From Cristatella mucedo (lineage: Eukaryota > Bryozoa > Phylactolaemata > Cristatellidae): DNA of 64,000 nt. Below are positions 22,830 through 34,799 of the stretch, piece after piece (positions within the stretch are counted from its first letter, which is position 1; each line of letters opens with the position of its first letter). The notes beneath the pieces were generated by a model that was not told the origin of the DNA, ran no database searches, and was given only the letters and a program-made list of their open reading frames with translations. A program made the position numbers and the translations under genes. The stretch spans positions 2,482,501-2,546,500 of the forward strand of contig WPIO01000052.1 in assembly GCA_009760855.2 (NCBI GenBank), written 5' to 3'.

Positions 22830-23440
22830 CTCTAAGCGCATCGTGGGTCCTCGCCCAGACGGATTGTGGTTGACCGCAGACATTAACCTAGCTAGGGCTA
22901 CGCTAAGCTACTACTTTAAGCGCTAGCTTAAAAAGCATACAAAAGATCAGGACCGACTATCCATCGTCAGGCATAAGAAGACTACTGTAGATCATACCAA
23001 CCGATTCAAAGGCAAAGGCCAAGTCAAGCTTCTACAAAAATATTTCTGAATCGCAGGTGGAAAATCCAAAAATGCTTCTGTCTGCGATCAACCCTCTCCT
23101 TTACTGCTCCCAGGTTAGCTCTTTACCTAGTGTTCCTTGTAGCCATCTAGCTGATCCCTTCTCAAAAAACTCTTGTTTCTGCAAGATAGATAAGATCAAA
23201 GAGTCCATCCCTAAGGTAGCAGCTTCCCTTCTTGACTCGTGTCCTCCAATGGAAACTCCACAGGACTTCGCTCCCTCAATTCCGTGCAGCACCTTAATGT
23301 CTACATTCGATGAAGTTACGAGTGACCTCATCATGAAAGTCATCTTACTATCAAAGAAGACAACTAGTCTTCTAGATAGGCCTTGTAGCCACTGTACAAG
23401 TTCTACGATGCACAGATCAGATTTGGCCACGCATAACTAA
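22830..23440 (+). mobile_element. LINE-I linker fragment, copy C
   Basis: Plus strand, mostly open: PRPDGLWLTADINLARATLS (22850-22905), then NPKMLLSAINPLLY (23063-23104), LPSVPCSHLADPF, KIDKIKESIPKV and a region ending DLIMKVILLSKKTT (about 23316-23360). This is the part of LINE-I between endonuclease and reverse transcriptase. It is interrupted at 23440 by another LINE-I tail and seems to resume briefly at 23718-23760 (tagcctcaggtccgggcctc; compare 43990). Confidence 0.85.
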
Positions 23441-23717
23441 CATAAAACACCTATTTAGGACAGCATTTAGTGGGTCCCTGTGATTCGTCTTTCATGTGCC
23501 TATACGTGCTGACACTGTGCATGCTGCCACTAATCACATTTGCATGCTGACCCTGTGCATGTCATCCCTGACCATGTTATTCCTGTTGTTTGTTTATCAA
23601 GTATGACTCACCATTCAATTGCATTTCCCTTTGAAGCAAATGTATAGCGCCTAGAAAGAGACTGAGTTCTCTGAGGGCGCTTTATCAAGTGCATTATTAT
23701 TATCATTATTATAACTA
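23441..23717 (+). mobile_element. LINE-I 3' end inserted into LINE-I copy C
   Basis: Starts acctatttaggacagcattt (end of the ORF) and runs through the 3' untranslated part and hairpin (23644-23690) to a short ATT tail. The host LINE continues on both sides, with taactaacat on the left and taactaatat on the right as a likely imperfect target duplication. Confidence 0.75.
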
Positions 23718-23754
23718 ATATGATCATTAGCCTCAGGTCCGGGCCTCTTCCTGA

Positions 23755-24170
23755 GGACACAATCTCTCAGAACATCCGCTAGCAAACCGTCCGGATTTGT
23801 AATCCATAATTAGCCCCGGTCTTGGCCCAGAGGTAAGATGCTCACTCGACGAAGCTCTTCTGCTGCCATGTTGGATCAGGCTGTTGGATCAGCAGCACTT
23901 TCTCATTCACGGGTCGCGTGAACAGCAGGCTAATCATGGAACGTGTTGGCATTTAAGTTGATATATATTCTCCTTAAATGAGGCTCGATAGCTTGATCTT
24001 GTGACAGCGAATATGCTGACACATTGACATTCAAAGGAAGGTCTGAAAATGTGACTGCATTCAATTAATGGTCCGCTACTGGGGTGGGTGAATCATCCTA
24101 GCAATGCATGATGCTGCCGCTTTGATAGCAATACTTAGCTTTCATTTCAGTACATTGTTTACCTTTTTCG
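23755..24170. repeat. Duplicated non-coding block, partner of 7605-8315
   Basis: See 7605-8315. This copy is shorter, with about 200 bp fewer in the middle. Confidence 0.6.
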
Positions 24171-24179
24171 ATTTAATTG

Positions 24180-24905
24180 TATATAGTGATCCGCCCTATA
24201 CAATGTGTTGCACGCCAACTTCCGGTGACGTCGGTGCGGTTTGTGTGCATACCTTTGAGCAAACCTATTGCACTAGATTATTGGAAGGTTGTCTCAATGA
24301 TCGAGCAATTTATCTGGTTTTTTATTGAAAGAGGCTATCTGTAAAATTAATATGCTTCTTGCCACAATTTACTCTGAACAAGATTTTTCAAGGGCTGAGA
24401 CGCTAGGGAAGGCATAAGTCTGGGTATCTGATGAAGTGAGGTGATAAGAGCCAGAAAGAAATGCAGAAACATCGCAATCACAAAAGAACTACAAAATGCC
24501 TGCTCAAGACGGGGTTCATTATCTACAATTGATACACATGTCCACTGCTAGTGTTTTATGAGCTCTTTAAACGGCTGTGGGCTTTAGTGCGTACGACTTC
24601 AAGTTCATAGTTCGACATAGCAGCCTATCCAACGCTGATACCTTGGCGCGCCACCTATTGTGTTGCTTAATTCTATCCTAAACCAGCTGTGGTTCATTCA
24701 CTATCGTTGTTGCTTGGGACAAAGGTCTTTGGCTGCTACGAGCGCATCGAAAGCTGTCCAGGTTTTTAGTAATACCATACATTCTAATATTACTTTTTTA
24801 ATTTTAAAAATATTAAATAAATAAAATTAGTTTTTAACCATAGACAATTTACTCGCGTAAAACCGACTTAGCTCGAATGCCATTAACAGACCATTATGCA
24901 TATTC
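24180..24905. other. No feature recognised
   Basis: AT-rich near 24780-24840; no supported coding or repeat signal. Confidence 0.45.
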
Positions 24906-24907
24906 GG

Positions 24908-25147
24908 TGTAATAATAATAATAATAATAATAATATTGCACTTGATAAAGCGCCCTCAGAGAACTTAATCTCTTTCTAGGCGCTTTACATTTGCTGCAAA
25001 GTGATACGCAATAGAATAGTAAGTAAAATCATGCTTGAAAAACAAACAAAATGAATAACATGGTTAGGGGTTACATGCACTGGGTCAGCATGCAAATGTG
25101 GTTAGTGGCAGCATGCACAATGTCAGCACGCATAAGCACATAAAGGT
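24908..25147 (-). mobile_element. LINE-I 3' tail
   Basis: Minus strand. (ATT)n at 24910-24935, hairpin 24945-24990, then the 3' untranslated region with the repeated tgcatgctgccactaacc words. Severely 5'-truncated and otherwise close to the other copies, so relatively recent. Confidence 0.9.
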
Positions 25148-25514
25148 AAATTCACTGTCTATAGCTTTTGTAGATAATAGAAGGAAGGGAATTTTAATTA
25201 GTCATAGTCATCAAGTTGAAGTACGCGGTACTTTTTCAAATATTCACTAGCTTTGTCCTCATAGCGATTTTATGTCGCGTTTAGTTTTGCATGCTGAGGC
25301 AACAGCATTTTCTCAAAGCTCAAGCTGTCAGAGACGCAATCGATAATGTCGTGTCTTCGATTTCGCGAACACACCTTTTCGGTGAGAAGTTATTTATGAT
25401 TTGGCCAATCCAGCTAGCTTATGCAATGCACTGATAGTTTGCTAACTGCTTGGGTTAGGACCGGGTGAAAAGTTGCAATGAACGTGCTAAAAAGCATCAC
25501 AGATCCTGAAATTA

Positions 25515-25646
25515 AGTCTGTTGGCTATCGAATGCGTACTGAAAGCCAATAATTAGGCTGCTAGTTTGCTAGACAAAACTCTCATGCGTAACACCCACAT
25601 AGTTTGTATGGCTTTGTGGAGTTACGGACGGAGACACATTACATAT
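25515..25646 (+). mobile_element. LINE-II 3' tail
   Basis: Matches the last about 130 bp of the LINE-II copies at 40520-41370 and 54394-55148: aagtctgttggctatcgaat, cgtaacacccacatag, tttgtggagttac and ggagacacattaca. Confidence 0.85.
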
Positions 25647-25659
25647 GAGGTGTTCATAG

Positions 25660-26185
25660 CAAACAAGAAATTATCGACGGATGGAAATGCAGACGAGCCC
25701 AACGTTTGCAGTGTACCAGTGCTTGTGGAAGGTTAATTATGAAAGCAGCCTGCAGGCATCACAGCCTGTTTGTTCCCGAGATGCTTCGTGAGTGCACACT
25801 CCCCCTTGCTATACATGCACGACCTTTACCTCTTTCGCACAGGCTCCCGAGAACGAACGCGAACGAAGCTGAGACCATGCTAATGCAGCGAATCGATGGC
25901 GGTACATTCCGAAATGCCGATGGTGCACGGTGCCCAATTTTAGCACGCGAAAGCACACGAAGGACAATTGACGATGACATACAAAATGCTTCGATGAGCA
26001 AGCAGGTTTTTAGCTTCCATGCCATCGTCGGGGGATTTCGCAATGCTGGTCGGTACTGAGCATCGGACTTTTAGATTAAAAGGACCGAAGGCACGATATA
26101 AAGGAGATTTGAAGTAGGTTAGAGGCGCAGACAGACAGAGCACTCGAATCAGAGCATGGGGCCGGAAGACAGGAAGCCGGATGCT
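25660..26185. other. Unassigned, with an open frame at 25706-26059
   Basis: The 117-codon plus-strand frame has no ATG at its start and no recognisable domain. Nothing else seen. Confidence 0.3.
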
Positions 26186-26190
26186 CATTA

Positions 26191-26334
26191 GCTATTTCAG
26201 ATCGGTATGTCAGAATAGGAGAATGAATGAAACTGTGGGTAAAAAGGTGAGTGACGTGCCCTTTGTGTCGGACGAATTCAATTTGCCTACAGCGCATCGT
26301 TTTTCTGCCTATTTTGGCAAACCAAACTCTCGTT

Positions 26335-26390
<56 letters not shown>

Positions 26391-26640
26391 CTCATTTCTT
26401 CCTTTTCTTCTTTCTCTTGCTTTATTCATCTCTTTATCCCTCCCCTCTTATTCTCTCCTCTCGCTCTATCTCCTCTTTCTCTTCTCTACTCTTTTTCTCT
26501 ATTTTATCTTTTTCTTTCTCACAATCTCGTTTCTCTTTCTCTCAATTTCTAGGGAAGTTGAAGTATGCCATCCGAAAGCTAAACCACGTGTCATTTCCAT
26601 GTTATAGAAAAGGGCTGCAGTGTGTCGAAGCAGCCAAGTA
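26191..26640 (+). repeat. CT-cored repeat, unit 1
   Basis: Begins tatttcagatcggtatgtca, continues with tgtcggacgaattcaat, then a pyrimidine tract with a (CT)n run (26336-26388) and a long T/C-rich tail, and closes with gaagttgaagtatgccatcc and gaaaagggctgcagt. The same non-repetitive flanks surround the CT tract in unit 2. Confidence 0.85.
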
Positions 26641-26658
26641 GCTTGATGCTCAGTACAG

Positions 26659-26795
26659 TTATTTCAGATCGGTATGTCAGAATTATTGAATGAAGGGAAC
26701 TGTGGGTAAGAGGTGAGTGGCATGCCCTTTGTGTCGGACGAATTCAATTCACCTAAAGCGAATCTTGGTTCTGCCTTTGTCGGTGAACGTGCTTT

Positions 26796-26861
<66 letters not shown>

Positions 26862-27160
26862 CATCTCTCTTTCTCTCTACTCTTATTTCTCCCTCTCTCT
26901 TTCTCTCTACTCTTATTTCTCCCTCTCTCTCTCTCTCCTCTTTTCCTCTCTTTTCTCTCTTTTTTTTCTTTTTTATCTACTTATCCATAGCTTTACTCTT
27001 TTTTCTTATCTCTTCCTCCTCTCAATTCTTTTTCTCTACCCTGGCTTTTTATTCCTCACCCTCTCTCGTATTTCTTGGGATGTTGAAGTACGCCATCAGA
27101 AAACTGAGCCACGGGTCATTTCCATAATAGAGAAAAGGGCTGCAGTACGTGGAACAGCCA
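26659..27160 (+). repeat. CT-cored repeat, unit 2 (direct repeat of unit 1)
   Basis: Shares the left flank (tatttcagatcggtatgtca; tgtcggacgaattcaatt) and the right flank (ttgaagtacgccatcagaa; agaaaagggctgcagta) with unit 1. Between them the CT core (26800-26865) and the rest of the pyrimidine tract differ in length. Peptides rich in Ser-Leu from this tract are artefacts of the repeat. Confidence 0.85.
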
Positions 27161-27169
27161 AAGTGGAGA

Positions 27170-28520
27170 GCCTGCCGTGGTTAGGTATTCATATTAAAAG
27201 TTAAGTTGAGGTATTGTAAATAAAGTAAATGTAGGTTGATACGATAGCCTTATTTACGTTTACGTAGTGGCAAAAGAGCTGTAGACGCTCTCACTTCCGC
27301 TGGAAAAAGGTAGTGAAGAATTTCCTGACATAAGACTTGAACTCACTCTTTGGGTCTTTTATCTCAAGTACCTTAACAGTAACAAAAAACCTAGGGGTGG
27401 TAAAGGTCGGCTGATCAAATAGCCTCCTTTATTTAGCGGCAGTGGAAACTTAATGGCTGTCATCAAGACTTACAGTGAGCAGTAAGGACTGCCTGCTGAA
27501 GTACTAGAACCCACAATGCCTCACTTAAGCAGCTAATAAAGACCCTTTGCCGCTTTGACCTCTCTGCAGCTGGCACTAAATGATTCTGCAGGAGACGAAT
27601 CCATAATATGATGAGTGATCGAGCACGTTCGAGCACTGTACCGCTGGGCTATGAACCGGCGGCAAGGAGACCTCGCCACATTCCTAGAGCATTCGCCCTT
27701 ACCTAAGATTGGTCAAAAGGCAGATCCGTAGCCAGGAATTTCCTCCCAGACGAGTAAACCAATGACGTCGAAAGGGCATGACAGAGTCACCGACCGGATG
27801 TGTGAAGTCATGTAGCATGCGGCAGCTGGTCTTTCTTCTCAATGTGCACAATCTAAACGAAACATCGGACTGGCTTGGCGCTTGTGGTGTCAAGAAGAAG
27901 AAAAATAAATGTCCCTGTTTTAGCTGTGTTTTGGATAAAGACATAACAATAATTATAGACTAGCAGTGCCCAAAAAGGTATCTACCATGAATTGGATAAA
28001 ACCGACGGCTGCATGACATGGACTGGTGGCTGCGAGCATATGACTTTACAGCACACTATAAACACATTGCTATGCTCTAGCCAGGCTAAATCAAAGAGGT
28101 TGGCATGACTGAATAGTAATACACTAGGCTACTTACTGCGGTTAGCACTGGCTGTGTCGAGTGTTTGTTCTGTTTATTTTGCCTATCGTGTGTAATTAGG
28201 TGCTGCATTGCTAGTATGAGACAGTCCCTGGGTCTTAGCTTAGGAGGCAAGGTGCTCGCTATTCGCGACCCAGGTCGCAGGCAATCAGCGTCAAAGGCTT
28301 CGTCAATGTGCGTCGTCAAAGCGTCGAGGAATCATAAATAAGGACCTTGAACCAGAACTTGAACTGACTGCTGCATTTCTAACAGCACTGCCGAATCAAG
28401 TAGCCAGCAGCTCCAGGCGTAGGTCCGACAATTGCAGAACCCAGTGTGATCCAGCTGACAGCAGGTTAGGTGTAAGTAAGGCTATGCGTTGCTGCGTTCG
28501 CTTGGGTCCCGCCTATTTCC
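27170..28520. other. No feature recognised
   Basis: Short unsupported frames only. At 27640-27790 a tRNA-like phrase was looked for and not found. Confidence 0.4.
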
Positions 28521-28524
28521 GGCC

Positions 28525-29345
<821 letters not shown>

Positions 29346-29629
29346 TACGATCCCATTTATGGCGCGTGGGGCTATTGGCCGTGTGACTGCGAGGCTGTAG
29401 GAATCAATGCTGCTGGGTGATCCGACCTTCTCACTTGCTCCAATGCCAGTGCATTGTAGCCGCCGGCAGCATCTTGGAGAATCATCTGCAATTTCTTCGC
29501 TAACCTACAGCTTCTTTGGGTGCTAAACAAGCTCGACATTCAACACGTATACAGGAAGCCCTAATCTTTGGTCTCCAGTTATTCACCAGTAATGACCTTC
29601 TTAGCTGCCGATTACTAATCGTAAGAAGC

Positions 29630-30440
29630 AACTGTGAATGTGCCGCCTCCATTTATCGTGGGAGCTGGTCGCTATTACTGCAACCAAGCTGGTCCATGCA
29701 TTTGCGACAGGCCATCTGGATCTCAATAATTGACTGGTTGCAGGTTTTCCCGCTTGTGCAATAAGACGCTTCCAGTGGTTTAATAAGCTGCAGCAAAGGT
29801 TGTCTGTCGTGAACGTCAAACTGCCGCATTAATCATCTCCCACTGACCTACACTGTCTCCCATTAAGCTGCGTATCGACCTCAGGGCCTCGTCAGACACT
29901 TTTACCTGTAGGTCCATTCATTCTCTGGCTCCGACGAACCGCTTCTCGATCTCTAGAATTCACTACTTGAAGATCATCCTGCCTTCAAAATAAATCTCAT
30001 ACAATTGGGGCAAAAATCAGCAGCCAGGCTCGCCCGTCGTGAGTGTCGCAACTGTCGCAGTAATCCTTTTGCAGAGAGCTTCGCTGTCTCCAGTCAAGAA
30101 ACGCATCGCCTTCGAGGTCATGCGACTCACTTATATCAGAAGGTTCCTCCATTCTCTTGCTCTATTCTTGATTTCTATGAGTCACTGCTAGAAGATCCTC
30201 CTGCCTGCCTGTGCAATAAGACAGCTGTAATCGGGGCCACACTCTGTAGCTCTGCTTGCCTGTCATGAATGTCTGCAGCTGTCACAATAATCGTTTCGCA
30301 CCGTGCAGCAGTGGCTCCCGTCAAGCAGCCTTTCGACGTCATTCAAGGACGTGTCACTCACCTCGTCCGATTCTGTCGCTCTCTGGCATCGGCGAACCTA
30401 TCTCAAATGACTAGCCTCTAGGCTTCGATAAATTTCGGAT
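29630..30440 (+). mobile_element. Three tandem, decayed pieces of one LINE segment
   Basis: The segment that in LINE-I encodes RLQLVQNSAARLVCRERRSC to HWLPVKQRIDFKVLSL recurs about three times in a row: 29735-29960, 30010-30185 and 30235-30430. Each keeps the gc.agcc.ggct.gcc..tcgtgagtgtcg-like start, a tc.a.g.agc..c.tcg middle, and a ttc.ttc.ctggc end. Stops and frameshifts are common. The pieces fit a diverged relative of LINE-I, also seen at 10060-10440. Confidence 0.65.
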
Positions 30441-30892
30441 CCCTGTGCAGGCCTCATTTGCGATGCTTGTTTTTAATACCCTTTCAGCTATTTGTCACGT
30501 AAGCAGTTTGTGAACCATTAGCAGCAGCTGGACTTAACCGCCCTGGTTTGGCGCGAGGATTGCGGTGCTCACTTTTAACGGCCGATGTTAAGATGTAGGG
30601 GTCGTCTCCAGCTTAGCGCCCGGAAGGTTGACGAGCGCGTACGAGGTGCAGCAAGCACCGATAGCAAAAGGAGTCACTGACCTCTCTACAAGATGTAATC
30701 GATCAAATTAACGGGCAGTACACGTCCGCGAGCCGGAGACGGACGACACGTCCACTCTCGACTCCGGGGGGCTGATCAGGAGAGTGGCGGAAAAGATTGC
30801 ATCACTGGGTGGCCATTCAGGCAAGCCTCCACCCAATCAGCGGTAGGCTCCCGGCCGCAGAGACGTTATGCACTACTGCCCTGTCAGGCTAG

Positions 30893-31015
30893 GGCGGGGC
30901 AACACGGTGGCGATCCTACGCCCACAAAGATACTTGCCTTAGTCCTCCGAGTTCGTGGGCTCGAGCCCAGTGGTAAATGTGAAGAGCCTGGACAGAGATT
31001 CCGTTTTTATTAGGA
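30893..31015 (+). mobile_element. SINE-B, degenerate copy
   Basis: Ends a tRNA-like part with ttcgtgggctcgagccc and then gtgaagagcctggacagag, the same order as the better copy at 50832-50975 (ggtcgtgggctcgagcccc, then gtgaagcacctgaatagag). Confidence 0.7.
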
Positions 31016-31309
31016 TGCCATACCCATGAATTATACTTTTCGTTTTTAGCAAAGCAACTCATTTAACAGCGAATGCACAACCTCTTATTTACAAAGTTCG
31101 CAAAAGCGATGCATATTAATGACACGCTGGTATTATGGCGTTTCCGGCCGTAACTGTAGACCCTGACAGTGACCGGTTTACCACCGGAAGCTGTAACCCT
31201 CCGACTACAGCTGCATAACCTGGATCCAAAGCCGCTCCCGAATCCAGACCGAGAATTCGGAGCCAACCCTAGTAGCTGAAAGCACCCATACACAGTAGCC
31301 GGTGAACAA

Positions 31310-31335
31310 TCACTAATAATAATAATAATAATACA
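31310..31335. repeat. (AAT)n microsatellite
   Basis: Short (aat) run; may be the end of a lost LINE tail, although no hairpin is visible beside it. Confidence 0.6.
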
Positions 31336-31670
31336 TTTTTTGCCGAAAAAACTATTTTTTATATTCGTTAACTTTCTTTTCCTCTTCATCTTTTTGCTTT
31401 CTTCCACAGTTGTGACTGCAGCAACGAATTCAATTTCTGCAGGCGTTGGCCTAGCGGCTTCCATCGGGAATCCTCCGGTCTTGTCTAGCCACCTACCCTT
31501 GAGCTGGCGGTTATGGGCGGGTCTAAATTGGTCATAAATTGTTCCGCCATCGGCAGTGATAGCGCCCCGACTAGGAGGTAAGACAGCGTCGGTAAAGGGG
31601 AAGTGAAGAGTCGATTGTGTAAATGCCGCCGAAAGAAGCCTCCCCAGCGGTATGCTGTGGGGTTCACAGA

Positions 31671-31775
31671 GGTACGCTTTTCGGCGCCCTGTGATACGCT
31701 TTTCGGTGCCCTGCGGTAAACTTTGGGGCGCCCTGCGGTACACTTTGGGTCGCCCTACGGTACGCTTTGGGGCGA
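31671..31775. repeat. 22-bp minisatellite, about 5 units
   Basis: Units of the form gtacgctttt/ggggcgccctgcg follow each other from 31671 to 31775 with a few base changes. A minus-strand frame of 238 codons (31063-31779) runs through this minisatellite and the AAT run, starting from TTG; its repetitive origin argues against a gene. Confidence 0.85.
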
Positions 31776-31779
31776 GCAA

Positions 31780-34395
31780 CTTCAGGATCTCTCAATGGAG
31801 GCTACCATTTGAAGAGCTCAAAATATAGAGAGCTCTTGGCCTTACCATTTCAAGGACTCGTGGCGTCGCACCAACGATTTTTGGTTATGCCAGCTCAAGT
31901 TCAACAGTTAGCCCCGTCCGAAGAAATCCTACCTAGGAGAACGAAACCGAAACAAGACGGCGAAACAAGCCGCGACTATTTGCAGGGGATTTCGCAAAGG
32001 TCAGAATCGTTTCACAGTTGCAACTGTAAATAACGCTAAGGCAATCGTTCGCTAAGGAAAGTAATCGGACTTCATTCAACCTCATTGGTGGACAGGGCTG
32101 CTTCTTAAAATCGAATCGAATCTGAGCGCGATTGGTCAAAGCTGTTCATCTATGCGGAATTAATAGATAAAGAAAAGTTAAAGTCTGACACTTAATTTTT
32201 CACGCAGTTTCTTATACCCATGTCTGCCCAACACGTTCCACGAAGCAAACGTCTTAAGTGAGATGCTTAAAATTGCGAGATTACTTCATAATAACAATAA
32301 CTGTAATAAATACTAATGTAAGGATCTAAGAAAACTTATGTTCTCTCCCTAGGCACGTTAAATGTGATGACAAAGTTCCAAAAATTCAGTCCTCTTTAGC
32401 CCCCACTCAATGTGCACAAAGTTGGCGGAGGCGTGGATTTCCTGCTCATCCTAGCGGTTTCTTGACTTTCTTTTGTCTTCAGCGCTATTCAATCACCTGT
32501 TTACAAAAAGCCTCAGACTCGGATGGTACTCGGGAGATTTAGCTCCCTGTATCTGGTTCGGCGATCCTAAATCGTAAGATTAGATACTAGACTAAGAGAA
32601 CAGCTTAGCATTACGATCTATTCGCCGGCGACCGAACATTAAGCTTATTGCACGCTCTACTCTATGCATACAGCACAAAGACACTTGCAAGAGCAAGGGT
32701 AGCTAAGGCTGTTCAGTAAAACTGCAAAATCCTACTCACATCCTCCTCGCCTGATCTATACGCTTTACGACGCTTGTCCAGTACGCAGCACGCGTTTATG
32801 AAAGCAAGAACCTCGTTCGTGCGGCGTCCGATTACCGCTGAGTACTTATACACTCTGCATGCCGACAGGCATCCTTGCTTACGCTCTATTGCGTCTATTA
32901 GACAATGCGCTCCGCTGCATTTAAATCTGTATCCGCGAAGAACCACCAGCCCGTGAAAACCTTCACGAAAAAGCCTAATCTGTATACTGAGCGAGACTCG
33001 GCGGCATGCTGTGTGGTTTCATGCCGCGTTCACGAGCCTTCTCTCTGGGCTGTCAATAAATGCCACTACTCCTGGTAGGAGTACTCGATCGTGCGACATC
33101 TATCGACACAATGTTGCACCAACGATGCTGATCTGCCTGCATCACCCTGCACGAATTCATGTAGCGGCGCAGAGCCTGCACTGTGTAGACACCCGTCGCC
33201 AGTAACACGCCAAACAGCGAAGGCTGTAGGCTGCAATGTCGAAAGAAGAACTGCCAACAAAACCGCTCTATCGAAAGCAAAAAGAATTGCACTAATTCTA
33301 AAATGGGTACGACAGGCGACTGTGCTGAACTCGTTGCAAGCTCGTGCCTCGCGAAAGGTCTCGCTAAAAGGCAAACCGCTGCCAACCCGAACTGTCCCAG
33401 TAAGACTTTCTCCGTGCAGACACATATATCGGCCAGGTCTTAAGTCATAAGAAAATCCCGTTTCGTAGCTAAATATCCTGCTCCTCGTGGGCGTCCTTTT
33501 CGTGGAATATTACATAGTTCATACTACATCGTATGAACATCGTATTTAGTTCACAGACATTGTGGGGTACTACATATCTCCAGTTCAAATCCAGCAGCTC
33601 AGCTCAAAGGCGAAACCTCGGGCAAGGTCGAGGCTATAAGTCTGCTATAGGTCGGTCAGATCCGTACGATCAAGTTTACTAGCTGCTCCCGCAGCCAGTC
33701 GCCTCATGACGGAGTTAGGTACTCTGTGTCGATCGCCAATCGATTTGCTGTGCACTGGCTTTCTTTACCGGAGCATGTTTGGCGCGTGAGCACCTGGCTT
33801 GGAATGTAGTGTATCTCATCGCGGTTTTGTGAGGCCTTGCCCTTGCAAGGCCTCGCGAGGTCCGGCAAGAAAGCGCACGCAAAAAGTATGCAATTTAATA
33901 CGTGTGTATGCAGCAATGAAAAACGAGCTGCCTTCAAATATTGCGAAACCCCAATCTTTTCCAGAGTCAGCTTGCCGATGGCAACGGTGTTTACTCGGAC
34001 GCTTTTCAAGATTGCTACTCATCCAAATTGGCGAGTGTGCTCAACTCTCGACATCAATAAAGCTATAGGTATCTGGAGGTTTGCTGTCTCAATCGCATGC
34101 TATGATTTCCAAATGCAGTCTCCGTTATGATCAGCCATATACACCAATAGGGTATAAATACAGGCACGTAATTCCCGTATTAATTGCTTGTTTAGATCAT
34201 AGAAAGACATGGACTCATCAATGAAATGTATAAAGGCTAGGATTCGTAGAAGAATTCGTATGGACTGCCCCCTTTAGTTTTGAAGTCAAAGGTAGTGCAT
34301 CTGCTAAATTTTAGGGTCGATTAACAAGCCAAGCTCTCTCTTTTTATCAATATCTGTCCTACAGCTGGCTTCACACCGACGCACTAAATTGATAG
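31780..34395. other. No assured feature
   Basis: No repeat family recognised. One minus-strand frame (32946-32713) is open and reaches a donor-like GAT|GTGAGT near 32735; it could be an internal exon, but no family or partner exon is visible. 33840-33865 has a small palindromic run (ccttgcaaggcctcgcgagg). Confidence 0.3.
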
Positions 34396-34399
34396 GGCC

Positions 34400-34550
34400 A
34401 TCAGTTCACGTGCATTCAGCATTTGGAACTTGCGGCTTCTGTCACCGTGTGCAATGACTGCATTTTTTAAGTCTTGGCTAAAAACGCATCTGTTTCACTC
34501 AGCTTTCTCTGCGCCCAGTGAATTTTATTTTCTGTTCCTGCCTGTTTTTC
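34400..34550 (+). mobile_element. LINE ORF 3'-end remnant
   Basis: Reads RAFSIWNLRLLSPC and FKSWLKTHLFHSAFS, the pattern of the C-terminal block shared by the LINE families here. Confidence 0.6.
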
Positions 34551-34799
34551 GTGTTTACCTGGGCACGATTCAGTGCACTTTACTAATATAGGTTAAGTAA
34601 ATAACGGCTAGCTAATTAAACAGACATTCATAAAGAGGGCGAAAGATCCGGTGTGCAGTATCACTCCAGCTTGCAGTGACACTACTGTCGAGCGGCCCTA
34701 CAGTGTCTTCTTTCGTGCTTTTTAATGCTTGTATAAACATAATGTGATGTATGGGAATGTAACCCCGTCTTTAATTCCAAAAAGTTACCAAGACTAAGT

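Noticed and set aside
31063-31779. Gene for a 238-residue basic protein
   Set aside because: Starts at TTG, contains a minisatellite and an AAT run, and shows no domain.
33053-33450. Overlapping 110-119 codon frames on both strands
   Set aside because: Start codons are not ATG, frames overlap each other on both strands, and no family was recognised.
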